From the NCBI RefSeq assembly GCF_026240015.1, contig NZ_JAPIUX010000006.1, positions 1 through 64,000 on the forward strand: a DNA stretch of 64,000 nt, given 5' to 3'. The notes under the pieces are model-generated. The model saw only the letters and a program-made list of their open reading frames with translations. It was not told where the DNA came from and made no database searches. This document shows, piece by piece, positions 47,664 to 56,826 of the stretch. Source of the stretch: Acetobacter farinalis. Lineage in GTDB: Bacteria > Pseudomonadota > Alphaproteobacteria > Acetobacterales > Acetobacteraceae. The number at the start of each line of letters is the position of its first letter. Position 1 is the first letter of the stretch. The translations under genes were made by a program, and so were the position numbers.

Positions 47664-48508
47664 GCGCAGACCAACTGTCCGCCGGTTCTCTCTCCACTCT
47701 GGATCTGGAACGCAAGGGCTTTCCCGAACTGCGGGGTGGAAACCTGAGTGTGCGCATTGCCGCCACGGATGATGAGCGGGATGCCGCACAGGCCCTGCGC
47801 TACCGTGTGTTTTATGAAGAAATGGGCGCGCATCCGGATGCGGAGACCCTCCGCCTCAAACGCGACTTTGATGAGTTTGATGCCGTGGCCGACCACCTGC
47901 TGGTGATTGACCACGCCATTGCGTCCGATGCCCGCGGCGTGGTGGGCACCTACCGGCTCATGCAGGGGGATGCCGCCGCCAAAATTGGCCGTTTCTACTC
48001 CGCCAGCGAATACGATATTTCCCCGCTGACAGAATTTCCCGGGCGGCTGCTGGAAGTTGGCCGCTCCTGCGTGGACAAGGACTATCGCGGGCGGGCCGCC
48101 ATGCAGCTTTTGTGGCGGGGCATTGCCTCCTACATTTTCCTGCATCGCATTGATGTACTGTTCGGCTGCGCCAGCCTGCCGGGAACCAACCCCGACGCCA
48201 TCGCAAACGAGCTGACATACCTCTATCACAATCATCTGGCCCCACCCGCCCTGCGGGTGAAGGCCCTGCCGGAACGGCGGGTGGACATGCTGCGGGTGGA
48301 CCCGCATTCCCTCGATTTCCGCAGGAGTCTGGCCAGCCTGCCCCCGTTGATCAAAGGCTATCTGCGCCTTGGCGGCTATGTGGGAGATGGCGCGGTAATT
48401 GATACGCAGTTCAACACCACAGACGTTGCCGTTCTGGTGAAAAGCGAACTGCTGGCAGACAAATATTACCGCCACTATGAACGCCGCCTGCGCGATGCGC
48501 TGGATTAA
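47660..48508 (+). CDS. OlsB-like N-acyltransferase (GNAT/hemolysin-like)
   Basis: A 282-residue GNAT-fold acyltransferase of the family of OlsB, which N-acylates ornithine with 3-hydroxyacyl-ACP in ornithine-lipid synthesis. Typical segments are ALRYRVFYEEMGA, VVGTYRLMQGD, FYSASEYDISPL, LLEVGRSCVDKDYR and GYLRLGGYVGDGAVID. Acetic acid bacteria make ornithine lipids, which supports the role, but OlsA is not next to it. It is coupled to fur by a 4-base overlap, suggesting joint expression. Confidence 0.82.
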   Translation: MSADQLSAGSLSTLDLERKGFPELRGGNLSVRIAATDDERDAAQALRYRVFYEEMGAHPDAETLRLKRDFDEFDAVADHLLVIDHAIASDARGVVGTYRLMQGDAAAKIGRFYSASEYDISPLTEFPGRLLEVGRSCVDKDYRGRAAMQLLWRGIASYIFLHRIDVLFGCASLPGTNPDAIANELTYLYHNHLAPPALRVKALPERRVDMLRVDPHSLDFRRSLASLPPLIKGYLRLGGYVGDGAVIDTQFNTTDVAVLVKSELLADKYYRHYERRLRDALD

Positions 48509-48604
48509 GCAACACGCTCAGGCTGACACCACCTTTTCTGCCTGCCCTCCGTGCTGACCTCCCGCGCACTCCGGCGCTTTTTCCCTGCAGGGCAGGCTGA
48601 ACAC

Positions 48605-50224
48605 ATGACCCCGACCCCCAATAAGTTGAGCCGTGGCCAGAAATGGCGGCAGGCAGGCCTCATGCTGGCCATGGGCGCACTCTCCGCTCTGGCCCTGCCG
48701 CCCGTGCATCTCCTGCCTGTGCTGCTGGTGACATTTCCTGTGCTGGGCCGGGTGCTGAACCGCGCCGGAAGCTGGAAAGCCGCCGCATGGGCGGGCGCGC
48801 TGTTTGGTTTCGGGCTATATGCCGCCAGTCTGTACTGGATGGTTAATGCCGTCATGATCCGTGCGGCAGAGTTCTGGTGGTTTGTGCCGTTCCCGTCACT
48901 GGGGTGCGCGCTCATTCTTGCCCCCATGGTTGCGGCTCCGGCCGCCCTGTGCCGCCTTGTGCCTGCCGGGCCGCGCCGGCTTCTGGCCTTTGCTGCTGGC
49001 TGGACGCTGTTTGATATGGGGCGCGTCTTCCTGTTCAGCGGGTTTACATGGAACCCGTTAGGGAGCGGTCTCGCCATTCCCGGCGCGGTGGGAGATGTGT
49101 TGATTCAGCCTGCGGCATGGATTGGCGTGGATGGTCTGACCTTTTTTGTGGTGTTTGGTGCCCTGTTCTGCGGAGAGGCCCTGCAGGATGCATTCCGGGC
49201 CCGCGCAGGGCACCCCTGCCACCTTTTCCCGCAGCGGGCAGACCGCCTGCGCGTGGCCGCCTGTGCGGCTGTGGTGGTGAGCCTTGCCCTGACCGCCAGC
49301 CTGATCCGGCTGAAGACCGTGCATCCCGCCGGGGAAAACGGGCCTGTTGCCGTGATCGTGCAAGGGAACGTGCCGGAAACCGAGAAAATCGGCCATCTCA
49401 ACCCCCGTGATATTTTCCAGCGTTACCTGCGCCTGACAGCAGATGGCGTGCTTCAGGCCCGCCGTCTCGTTCCGCAGCCCGCCTTTGCGGATGCTCTCTC
49501 CCGCCCGATTGTCTTCCTGTGGCCGGAAACCTCTTTCCCCGGCTCTGACCTGCTGCAGGACAGCCCGCGGGCCCGCCAGATCATCATGGAATGGGGGGCC
49601 GGTGCCGATGCCGGTTTGATCGGCGCGCTGCGTATGGATGATAACGGGCGCTACCGGAACTCTGTTCTGGCTCTGGCCCCCAATGGAGACATTGCCGGGA
49701 TTTATGACAAGGCCCGGCTTGTTCCGTTTGGTGAGTACCAGCCGCCCTTTATCCCGCTGCAAATTGTGCCCCAGGGTGGCATGGCCGCAGGCCCCGGCCC
49801 CCGCACATGGCATCTGCCAGGGGTGCCCCCCGTTGGCCCCTTGGTCTGCTATGAGGTGATTTTCTCCGGCCTGACGGTTGACCGGCATGACCGCCCCCGC
49901 TGGCTGGCCAATGTCACCAATGATGGCTGGTTTGGAAACAGTGCGGGCCCGCGCCAGCATCTCTCCTCCGTCAGGCTGCGTGCGGTAGAAGAAGGGTTAC
50001 CCATTGCCCGCGCGGCCAATACCGGCATTTCCATAGCCTATGACGGGTTTGGACATGAGCTGGAACGTCTGGGCTGGGGCAGAACCGGCACGCTGGTTGT
50101 CCCCCTGCCACCCGCTTTACCTACTCCTTTATTCGCCCGATACGGGCGCACCCTGCCCGCCCTGCTGTGCCTGATTGCATTTCTGGCTGCTTTTGCCCGC
50201 ACAAGCCGGAGGAAGCCTGATTGA
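48605..50224 (+). CDS. lnt: Apolipoprotein N-acyltransferase
   Basis: The last enzyme of lipoprotein maturation, adding an acyl group to the N-terminal Cys of lipoproteins such as the two in this window. A 539-residue inner-membrane protein with six or more N-terminal hydrophobic segments, a periplasmic nitrilase-like domain and one C-terminal segment. The triad is visible: Glu in LWPETSFPG, Lys in IYDKARLVPFGEYQP and Cys in PLVCYEVIF. ATG 48605 is chosen over a GTG at 48551, whose codons look like leader. Confidence 0.94.
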   Translation: MTPTPNKLSRGQKWRQAGLMLAMGALSALALPPVHLLPVLLVTFPVLGRVLNRAGSWKAAAWAGALFGFGLYAASLYWMVNAVMIRAAEFWWFVPFPSLGCALILAPMVAAPAALCRLVPAGPRRLLAFAAGWTLFDMGRVFLFSGFTWNPLGSGLAIPGAVGDVLIQPAAWIGVDGLTFFVVFGALFCGEALQDAFRARAGHPCHLFPQRADRLRVAACAAVVVSLALTASLIRLKTVHPAGENGPVAVIVQGNVPETEKIGHLNPRDIFQRYLRLTADGVLQARRLVPQPAFADALSRPIVFLWPETSFPGSDLLQDSPRARQIIMEWGAGADAGLIGALRMDDNGRYRNSVLALAPNGDIAGIYDKARLVPFGEYQPPFIPLQIVPQGGMAAGPGPRTWHLPGVPPVGPLVCYEVIFSGLTVDRHDRPRWLANVTNDGWFGNSAGPRQHLSSVRLRAVEEGLPIARAANTGISIAYDGFGHELERLGWGRTGTLVVPLPPALPTPLFARYGRTLPALLCLIAFLAAFARTSRRKPD

Positions 50225-50493
50225 AACAAAAGTGTGTTTTTTTCTAACAATTCGGATTTTCTGAATTGCCTTTTCCATTCCTGAAAGGTCCTCCACAAAG
50301 ACCTTTTTCCTTTCTTGAAAATATATATGAGGTGTTAAATTTTTTCTGATATTCTCTTTTTCTTTCAAGGCATTATTTCAAATTCTCAAAAAACTCACGC
50401 GCCGTTGTGAATGACGTCACCAGCAGCACTGGAATGTTTAAGAAATGGTTTATAGTCTGGTTCAGTCGGGTTTATACAACGAACCCTTTCCAG

Positions 50494-51042
50494 ATGAGTG
50501 ACCGCGTGACAAAGACTGTCTCCCCCCCCTCTGACCAGAAAACACCCTCACCACGGGCGGGTTCTGTTGACATGCATGTTGGACGCCGGATCCGGCTCCG
50601 GCGCACGCTTCTGGGTATCTCTCAGGAAAAGCTGGGGGAGGCTCTGGGCATCACATTCCAGCAGGTACAGAAATACGAACGCGGTACCAACCGGGTGGGT
50701 GCCTCCCGCCTGTACGATCTGGCAAGTGCGCTGGATGTGCCGATCAGCTTCTTTTTTGATGATATGCCCACTCTTGACCGTCCGGCGGAACATCACGACC
50801 AGCCCCACCTGCACGACCATTTTTCACAAAACCGCAAGCCGTTTGAAAGCCCGTTTCAAACCGGCACGGCATCGGTTTTTTCAGAAAGCGAAGCCTCCCT
50901 GTTTTCCCGCAAGGAAACCATTGAACTGATCCGGGCCTATTACCGCATTCCAGACCCGACCGTTCGCAAACGCGTGCTGGATCTTGTGCGGTCCATGGCT
51001 CCGCCGCTGGACTCCATCAGTTCGCCAGACCAGATCTCCTGA
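50494..51042 (+). CDS. XRE-family transcriptional regulator
   Basis: A 182-residue regulator with one helix-turn-helix at about 26-80: MHVGRRIRLRRTLLGISQEK, LGEALGITFQQVQKYERGTN, then LASALDVPISFFF. The rest is a polar, His-rich linker and a helical C-terminus (SRKETIELIRAYYRIPDPTV). This HTH is almost invariant in alphaproteobacteria, where the gene sits between lnt and metK. Here lnt precedes it, but metK is 8 kb away. The frame is open from GTG 50407, and ATG 50434 is also possible. The 270 AT-rich bases before it hold its promoter. Confidence 0.85.
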   Translation: MSDRVTKTVSPPSDQKTPSPRAGSVDMHVGRRIRLRRTLLGISQEKLGEALGITFQQVQKYERGTNRVGASRLYDLASALDVPISFFFDDMPTLDRPAEHHDQPHLHDHFSQNRKPFESPFQTGTASVFSESEASLFSRKETIELIRAYYRIPDPTVRKRVLDLVRSMAPPLDSISSPDQIS

Positions 51043-51048
51043 AAAACC

Positions 51049-51076
51049 AAAGGGCGACCGAAGCCGCCCCTTTTTT
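51049..51076 (+). terminator. Terminator after the XRE regulator gene
   Basis: GGGCG (51052-51056) pairs with CGCCC (51065-51069), outer A/T pairs extend it, and six T follow. It separates the regulator from the convergent DUF2076 gene. Confidence 0.85.
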
Positions 51077-51103
51077 CGAGACTACGCTTTCAAGGCAGCG
51101 CTC

Positions 51104-51892
51104 TCAGAAGTCCTGATCGTCACTCCAGCCGCCGCCGGCATCTCCGCCAGCATCGCCCCAGCCATTGCTTCCGGCATCAAAACCCGGATCAGCAGACGTT
51201 CCGGCTCCGCCAAACGGGTCAGCCCCGGCACCGTCACCATAATTATTGTTGATAATTGTCTCAGTCGGCTGCCCCGCACCCCATCCGGCATCTGCTCCGC
51301 CACCATGGTGACCACTGAACAGGTCTGTCAGGGCATTTGCGGCCAGCATCCCGCCCGCCACACCCGTGGCGGTTGAAAGAGCCGTGCCCAGAAAGCCGGT
51401 GCCACTACGGAACATGCCCGGCTGCGCGCCATAAGGCAGGGGCTGCGGCTGGTACTGGGGCTGGTATTGAGGCTGATACTGCGGTGCGGCAGCCGGACGG
51501 CCACCCCAGCCCGGCGGGGGAGCCTGCTGCGGCTGAGCCTGCGCATCACGCTGCCCACCCCCGAAAAGCCCGCCAAGAAAACCGCCGCCCGCAGGTTTCT
51601 GCTGCGTCTGAGCCTGCTGTAAGGCCTGCTGCGCCTGCTGAAGCTGAAACTGGAGCTGCTGGATACGGTTCTGTGCTTCCACCAGCGCCATTTCCTGCAC
51701 AACGGCCATCTGCGTAATGCGATAGCGTGCTTCAGGATACTGCTGGAATTCCTGTGCCAGAAATCTGTCGGCTTCAGGGTCAACCGGCGGAAGATCAGGC
51801 CGCGTACTGGGCACGCTGCCAAAACCAGGCTGGGACGCACCACCCACTCTGGCTACAAATTTCGCAATGAGGTCACGTTCCTCGTTGGTCAT
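51104..51892 (-). CDS. DUF2076 domain protein
   Basis: A 262-residue protein with the N-terminal DUF2076 signature MTNEERDLIAKFVARVG and DPEADRFLAQEFQQYPEARY, a Gln-rich coiled coil (NRIQQLQFQLQQAQQALQQA), Gly-rich linkers (GGGFLGGLFGGG), short QYQPQ repeats and a Gly/Asp-rich tail containing ETIINNNYGDG. No signal peptide is apparent; one hydrophobic stretch (TALSTATGVAGGMLAANAL) could be membrane-associated. DUF2076 proteins are uncharacterised periplasmic or cytoplasmic ligand-binding-like proteins. Head-to-head with glyQ. Confidence 0.88.
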   Translation of the reverse strand: MTNEERDLIAKFVARVGGASQPGFGSVPSTRPDLPPVDPEADRFLAQEFQQYPEARYRITQMAVVQEMALVEAQNRIQQLQFQLQQAQQALQQAQTQQKPAGGGFLGGLFGGGQRDAQAQPQQAPPPGWGGRPAAAPQYQPQYQPQYQPQPLPYGAQPGMFRSGTGFLGTALSTATGVAGGMLAANALTDLFSGHHGGGADAGWGAGQPTETIINNNYGDGAGADPFGGAGTSADPGFDAGSNGWGDAGGDAGGGWSDDQDF

Positions 51893-52136
51893 CTTCTACC
51901 TTCCCTGCCTGCGGCATTCGTTTATCGGCTTCAGTCCGCCAGCTTCCAGACAGCCGGCATCACATAGCCCCACTCTGACCGTCATGTGGCGTGCAGGCAA
52001 GAGCGTTGCAAGGGGAGAGCCGCAGGGAGTTTTTCGCCTTCTCTTCCTGAATGCGCTGCACCCCTGTATGGTGTGCTCCCGCCGTGCGCGCCATGCGCAC
52101 ACCCTGACTGTCACACTGCGGAGTTTCATCCTGACC

Positions 52137-53021
52137 ATGGACCCGGCGTCTCCCCGCCCTACCGAGCGGCCCCTTTCCTTTCAGGACCTGATCCTGACCC
52201 TCCACCAGTTCTGGTCAAGGCAGGGGTGCGCCATTCTCCAGCCTTATGATCAGGAAATCGGTGCAGGCACGCTTTCCCCCCATACCACCCTGCGGGCGCT
52301 GGGAAATACGCCGTGGAAAGCTGCCTATGTGCAGCCATGCCGCCGCCCGTCCGATGGCCGCTATGGGGAAAACCCCAACCGCCTGCAGCATTATTATCAA
52401 TATCAGGTTCTGCTGAAGCCCACGCCGGAAGAGAGCCAGAAACTGCTTCTGGACAGCTACCGCGCCATCGGGATTGATCCGGACCGCCACGATATCCGCT
52501 TTGTGGAAGATGACTGGGAAAACCCGACCATCGGCGCATGGGGTCTGGGTTGGGAAGTCTGGTGTGACGGGATGGAAGTCACGCAGTTTACGTATTTCCA
52601 GCAGGTGGGCGGTATTCCGGTCACTCTCCCCTCCACAGAGCTGACCTACGGTCTCGAACGTCTGGCCATGTATGTGCAGGGCGTAGAGAACGTTTATGAC
52701 CTGGATTATAACGGGGCAGGCCTGACCTACGGGGATGTCTTCCTGCGTGCGGAAAAGGACTATTCCCGCCATAATTTTGAACTGGCTGATACAGAGCTGC
52801 TGTTCCGCCACTTTGCCGATGCGGAAAAGGAAAGTGTGGCGCTGGCCGAAGCCGGTGTCGCGCAGCCAGCCTATGACCAGTGCCTGAAGGCGAGCCACCT
52901 GTTCAACCTGCTGGATGCACGCGGCGTGATCAGTGTGAGTGAGCGGGCCTCCTACATTGGCCGTGTGCGCACGCTGGCAAAACTGTGCTGTGAGACCTGG
53001 CTGGCTGGCGAGGACAAATAA
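52137..53021 (+). CDS. glyQ: Glycyl-tRNA synthetase alpha subunit
   Basis: The catalytic subunit of the bacterial alpha2-beta2 glycyl-tRNA synthetase; 294 residues, standard. Class II core with LQPYDQEIGAGTLSPHTTLR, PCRRPSDGRYGENPNRLQHY (motif 2) and STELTYGLERLAMY (motif 3). The start at 52137 gives SFQDLILTLHQFWSRQGCA as the first helix; the frame open upstream to 51867 is not credible. glyS begins 5 bases after the stop. Confidence 0.97.
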   Translation: MDPASPRPTERPLSFQDLILTLHQFWSRQGCAILQPYDQEIGAGTLSPHTTLRALGNTPWKAAYVQPCRRPSDGRYGENPNRLQHYYQYQVLLKPTPEESQKLLLDSYRAIGIDPDRHDIRFVEDDWENPTIGAWGLGWEVWCDGMEVTQFTYFQQVGGIPVTLPSTELTYGLERLAMYVQGVENVYDLDYNGAGLTYGDVFLRAEKDYSRHNFELADTELLFRHFADAEKESVALAEAGVAQPAYDQCLKASHLFNLLDARGVISVSERASYIGRVRTLAKLCCETWLAGEDK

Positions 53022-53025
53022 GATC

Positions 53026-55086
53026 ATGCCCGAACTGCTGATAGAACTCTTTTCAGAAGAAATTCCCGCCCGCATGCAGCAACAGGCCGGGGAAACCCTG
53101 CTGCGCCTGCTGTCCGAAACGCTGGCTCCCCTGAACCCGCAGGCCGCTGTGGCCTATACCGGGCCGCGCCGCATTGCCGCCTCCTGCACGCTGGACGCCA
53201 CGGTGCCGGGCCGCACTGTTTCTGAACGCGGCCCGCGTGAGGGCGCGCCGGAAAAGGCGCTGGAAGGCTTCACACGCAAGCATAGCGTGACGCAGGATGC
53301 CCTGACCCTGCAAAACGGCTTCTGGGTGCTGGAGCGCGAAGAACCCGCCATCAGCGCCAGACTGCATATTGCCGCTGTCCTGCCGGACCTGCTGCGCCGC
53401 TTCCCCTGGCCGAAATCCATGCGCTGGGGCCAGGGCAGCGCCTTTACATGGGTGCGCCCCCTGCGCCGCATCCTGTGCATTCTGGATGGGGAGACCGTGC
53501 CGTTCTCTCTGGCTCAGGACGAGGATAACGGCCACCACCTGCACTCCGGCAACCTGACGGAAGGCCACCGCTTCCTCTCCCCCGGCCCTGTGGCTGTCAG
53601 CAATGCCGCGGAATGGCAGGAAACACTGCGCGGCCGGCATGTGCTGGTAAATGCTGCGGAACGCCGGGAAAACATCCTGCAGGGCCTCACGGCGCTTGCC
53701 TCGGCTGAAGGCCTGTCCCTTGTGCCCGATTCCGGGCTGGTGGAGGAAGTGGCCGGGCTGGTGGAATGGCCCGTGCTGTTCCTTGGCCGAATTGATGACC
53801 GGTATATGGACCTGCCGCCCGAGGTGATGCAGGTTTCCATGCGCGTCAACCAGCGCTATTTCGCGCTCCGCAACACGGATGGGTCAGCGGCCCCGCGCTT
53901 CGCATTTGCCGCCAATATCGCCCCGGCGGATGACGGCACCCTGATTGTCACCGGTAACGAGCGCGTGCTGCGCGCCCGCTTTGCCGATGCCCGCCACTTC
54001 TGGGATCTGGACCGCAAGCAGAGCCTTGCCTCCCGGCTGGGCGCGCTGGACGCCATTACCTTCCATGCCAAGCTCGGCAGCCAAGGCGCACGCACCCGCC
54101 GCATGGTCCGTCTGGCCGGTCTGATTGCCCCGATGGTAGGCGCATCAGCCGCCGATGCGGAACGTGCGGCAGAACTGGCCAAAACGGACCTGACCACGGG
54201 CATGGTTGGAGAGTTCCCTGAGCTTCAGGGTGTCATGGGGGGGTATTATGCCCACCATGATGGCGAGAGCCCGGCTGTCTGTCAGGCAATCAGTGAGCAA
54301 TATATGCCGCGCGGCCCGGGGGACACGGTGCCCACAGCCCCGGTTTCCATCGCACTTGGTCTGGCGGACCGGTTTGACATGCTGGCGGCCTTCTTTGCCG
54401 CCGGTGAAAAACCATCCGGCTCGGGGGACCCGTTTGGTCTGCGCCGCGCCGCGCTGGGCATTATCCGCCTGATCCGTGAAAACGGTTTGCGGCTGGATCT
54501 GGTCAGGCTGTTCCTGCTGGCGAGTGAAGCCCTGCTGGAGCCCCTGCGCAATGCGCCGGATCTGGACCTGCTGCCACAGTTCATGGCGGAACGCCTGCGC
54601 GTGCAGCTGCGCTCGGAAGGCGCGCGGTATGACTGCCTTGCCGCCATTTCCACCGGGAACACAGATACGGACATCACCCGCCTTCTGGCCCGCGCGCAGG
54701 CGCTGGAAACCATGCTGGCCACGGAAGATGGTAAAAACCTGCTTGCCGCCACCCGTCGTGCCGCCAACATCCTGCGGATTGAAGACCGCAAGGATGGCCC
54801 GCATGACGGCACGCCAGACCCGGCCCTGTTCGCCCAGCCGGAAGAACAGGCTCTGGCCACGGCGCTGGATCAGGTTGAACCCGCTGTGGAGCACGCCTTC
54901 GCGGAAGAACGCTTCACCGATGCCATGCGCGCGGCCGCCAGCCTGCGTGGCCCTCTGGACAAGTTCTTTGAAGCCGTCACGGTAAATGCGGAAGACGCAG
55001 CCCTGAGGCTTAACCGCCTGCGCCTGCTCTCCCGCCTGGGCCGCATGATGCGTCTGATTGCGGATTTCAGCCAGATTGAAGGCTAA
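53026..55086 (+). CDS. glyS: Glycyl-tRNA synthetase beta subunit
   Basis: The tRNA-binding subunit; 686 residues. Starts MPELLIELFSEEIPARMQQQ, the family hallmark, followed by YTGPRRIAASCTL, MRWGQGSAFTWVRPLRRIL, PPEVMQVSMRVNQRYFALR, an HD-like segment (TDLTTGMVGEFPELQGVMGG) and a C-terminal anticodon-binding helical region. Forms an operon with glyQ, ended by a strong terminator at 55114-55147. Confidence 0.97.
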   Translation: MPELLIELFSEEIPARMQQQAGETLLRLLSETLAPLNPQAAVAYTGPRRIAASCTLDATVPGRTVSERGPREGAPEKALEGFTRKHSVTQDALTLQNGFWVLEREEPAISARLHIAAVLPDLLRRFPWPKSMRWGQGSAFTWVRPLRRILCILDGETVPFSLAQDEDNGHHLHSGNLTEGHRFLSPGPVAVSNAAEWQETLRGRHVLVNAAERRENILQGLTALASAEGLSLVPDSGLVEEVAGLVEWPVLFLGRIDDRYMDLPPEVMQVSMRVNQRYFALRNTDGSAAPRFAFAANIAPADDGTLIVTGNERVLRARFADARHFWDLDRKQSLASRLGALDAITFHAKLGSQGARTRRMVRLAGLIAPMVGASAADAERAAELAKTDLTTGMVGEFPELQGVMGGYYAHHDGESPAVCQAISEQYMPRGPGDTVPTAPVSIALGLADRFDMLAAFFAAGEKPSGSGDPFGLRRAALGIIRLIRENGLRLDLVRLFLLASEALLEPLRNAPDLDLLPQFMAERLRVQLRSEGARYDCLAAISTGNTDTDITRLLARAQALETMLATEDGKNLLAATRRAANILRIEDRKDGPHDGTPDPALFAQPEEQALATALDQVEPAVEHAFAEERFTDAMRAAASLRGPLDKFFEAVTVNAEDAALRLNRLRLLSRLGRMMRLIADFSQIEG

Positions 55087-55113
55087 CCCCTTCTCCGGGG
55101 CTGAATTCTGAAG

Positions 55114-55147
55114 GGGGACGTGGTGCCACACCACGTCCCCTTTTTTT
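55114..55147 (+). terminator. Terminator after glyS
   Basis: GGGGACGTGGTG (55114-55125) pairs with CACCACGTCCCC (55129-55140) around CCA, then seven T. It ends exactly at the stop of the convergent csaA gene. Confidence 0.95.
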
Positions 55148-55512
55148 CAGCTTAACCGGGTGCCGTTGGGCACCGGCCTTTCCAGAGAAGCCAGCACAAC
55201 ACCCTGTTCCGTTTCAAACCCCGCAAGCAGAAACTGGGAACGAAACGGACCAATCTGCTTTTCAGGGAAATTGATAATCCCGATAATCTGCCGCCCGATC
55301 AGAGTCTCCGGCGTGTAAAGGCGTGTGACCTGCGCACTGGTTTTGCGCTCACCATACGGCCCGAAATCCACCCAGATTTTAAAGGCCGGTTTGCGGGCTT
55401 CGGGAAAAGGTTCGGCACGCAGAATAGTGCCAGAAACCATCACAATTTTTTCAAAATCCGACCAGAGAATATGGTCCATCGGCTTTTCCATGAATGCAGG
55501 CCCTTCCCCCAT
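55147..55512 (-). CDS. CsaA-like tRNA-binding protein
   Basis: A 121-residue OB-fold protein of the CsaA group: KIVMVSGTILRAEPFPEARK, FKIWVDFGPYGERKTSAQVT, TPETLIGRQIIGIINFPEKQ, then LLAGFETEQGVVLA. CsaA homologues bind tRNA and assist protein export in Bacillus. It faces the glyQS operon, consistent with a link to tRNA. The starts at 55512 and 55491 both have purine-rich upstream sequence; the latter begins MEKPMDH. Confidence 0.88.
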   Translation of the reverse strand: MGEGPAFMEKPMDHILWSDFEKIVMVSGTILRAEPFPEARKPAFKIWVDFGPYGERKTSAQVTRLYTPETLIGRQIIGIINFPEKQIGPFRSQFLLAGFETEQGVVLASLERPVPNGTRLS

Positions 55513-55565
55513 ACTACCTGCCCTACCTTACTCACTTCGGGCCCCTCTGGGCCACTGATCATAAA

Positions 55566-55600
55566 AAAAGCGTGCTGCCTTTTCAGGACAACACGCTTTT
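55566..55600. terminator. Hairpin between csaA and the DUF1328 gene
   Basis: AAAAGCGTG (55566-55574) pairs with CACGCTTTT (55592-55600). On the minus strand the second arm is followed by TTTTTTTAT, fitting a terminator for the DUF1328 gene upstream on that strand. Confidence 0.75.
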
Positions 55601-55647
55601 CCGTTTTTCTCATCTTTCCACATCAGGGCGTGTGGACGGCTGGCCCT

Positions 55648-55815
55648 TCAGCCGCGTGAGCGACCAAAGAAAAAACTGGCCACCAGCAGCACAACAAAAA
55701 TAAACAGTAGAACTTTCGCAATACTGGCAAACCCGGAAGCCGCTCCCCCAAACCCAAAGAGGGAGGCAAGCATGGCCAGAATCAGAAAAGCCAGAAACCA
55801 CCGCAGAATAGGCAT
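55648..55815 (-). CDS. DUF1328 small membrane protein
   Basis: A 55-residue protein starting MPILRWFLAFLILAMLASLF and ending LLVASFFFGRSRG, with a central GFGGAASGFASIAKVL. Two membrane segments flank the glycine-rich turn, the exact layout of the DUF1328 (YtjA-like) family, which are stress-induced small inner-membrane proteins of unknown function. GAGGAGA lies 8 bases before the ATG. A monocistronic gene with its own terminator. Confidence 0.9.
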   Translation of the reverse strand: MPILRWFLAFLILAMLASLFGFGGAASGFASIAKVLLFIFVVLLVASFFFGRSRG

Positions 55816-55944
55816 CTCGCTTCTCCTCAGGAGTGCCGTAATCTCACGGAAGATCGATACGGCCTTGCATGTCCCTCAGCACAACGCAGGGAGAAAAGAA
55901 AAGTTCTCTCGCTTTGGACTCAAGCGGTTACCCAACGCAGCCTG

Positions 55945-56709
55945 TTAATGCCCTTCTGAGCCCGGAATAATATCATATCCAGCACTCCCCGGCGCAGGGC
56001 CAGGCGGGGGAGCATTCCCCACCGCCACTCCGACCATCTGATTGGCGGCTGGTCCTATTTCCCGTGCGTCGATCGCAACACCCAGATCACCACTGCTGCC
56101 CGTGCCCACGGCATAGAGCATCTGGCCCGGTTTCAGCCAGGCCGCCAGACGCGCGGCCTCACTGGGGGCAAGATAGATCACGGAATGGTCTTTCAGCACC
56201 GCGCCACTCAGCTTGCCGTCCAGATCATAGAGCGGCATCCAGACTTCGCCATGCAGCACCAGATCGGGTCCTGCAATCATCTCGGTGGACTGGCGCGGCA
56301 TGGCAATGAAGGTGTCCTGCATACTGCGCCCACGCGGGCTGGTAATGCCAAACGCCCGGATAATAGGGAGTGTGCGGCCTTTAATCCCGCGAATCTCGAC
56401 AGTCTCTCCAGGTTTGATCGACCCGGCCAGCGTGTGCCCCTGATCGGGCGAGACAAACACCTGTGTGCCATCCGCCAGCACAAGGCCGATCACGCTGCCA
56501 TGGGAGGAGGGCAGAAACTGCGCCACCTGCCCCGTAAAGCGCGGCAGGCCGGACAGATCATAAACGCCGTCCGCTTCCTTTTCTGTCGCAGTCTGGTGTG
56601 AAGCAAACGCTGCTGCATCCTGCCGTCCGGCAGGCCCCTGAGAGGCGGGGGCAGCTAGAGCGACGGACGATGCCAGAAAAAAAGCTGGAAGCGAGAGCAG
56701 AGAGCGCAT
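55945..56709 (-). CDS. Secreted protein with two tandem OB-like repeats
   Basis: A 254-residue protein. Residues 1-19 form a signal peptide (LPAFFLASSVALA). Two similar units follow: FTGQVAQFLPSSHGSVIGLV then LADGTQVFVSPDQ and IKPGETVEIRGIKG; and LHGEVWMPLYDLDGKLSGAV then LKDHSVIYLAPSE and LKPGQMLYAVGTG. Each has the strand order of a small beta barrel. The Pro/Gly-rich C-terminus looks disordered. I recognise no named family. It is probably periplasmic; ligand unknown. It lies downstream of purH on the same strand with 117 bases between. Confidence 0.7.
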   Translation of the reverse strand: MRSLLSLPAFFLASSVALAAPASQGPAGRQDAAAFASHQTATEKEADGVYDLSGLPRFTGQVAQFLPSSHGSVIGLVLADGTQVFVSPDQGHTLAGSIKPGETVEIRGIKGRTLPIIRAFGITSPRGRSMQDTFIAMPRQSTEMIAGPDLVLHGEVWMPLYDLDGKLSGAVLKDHSVIYLAPSEAARLAAWLKPGQMLYAVGTGSSGDLGVAIDAREIGPAANQMVGVAVGNAPPPGPAPGSAGYDIIPGSEGH

Positions 56710-56826
56710 GGATCAACCAAAAGGAGCGATCCAGCCCGAAATCACGCGGACTTCAGGCCGGAACAAGGATGAAAACGCTCTATTCTTCGTCAGGAATCCG
56801 CATCCGGCAAGAGCCGGAAAAGCGTG

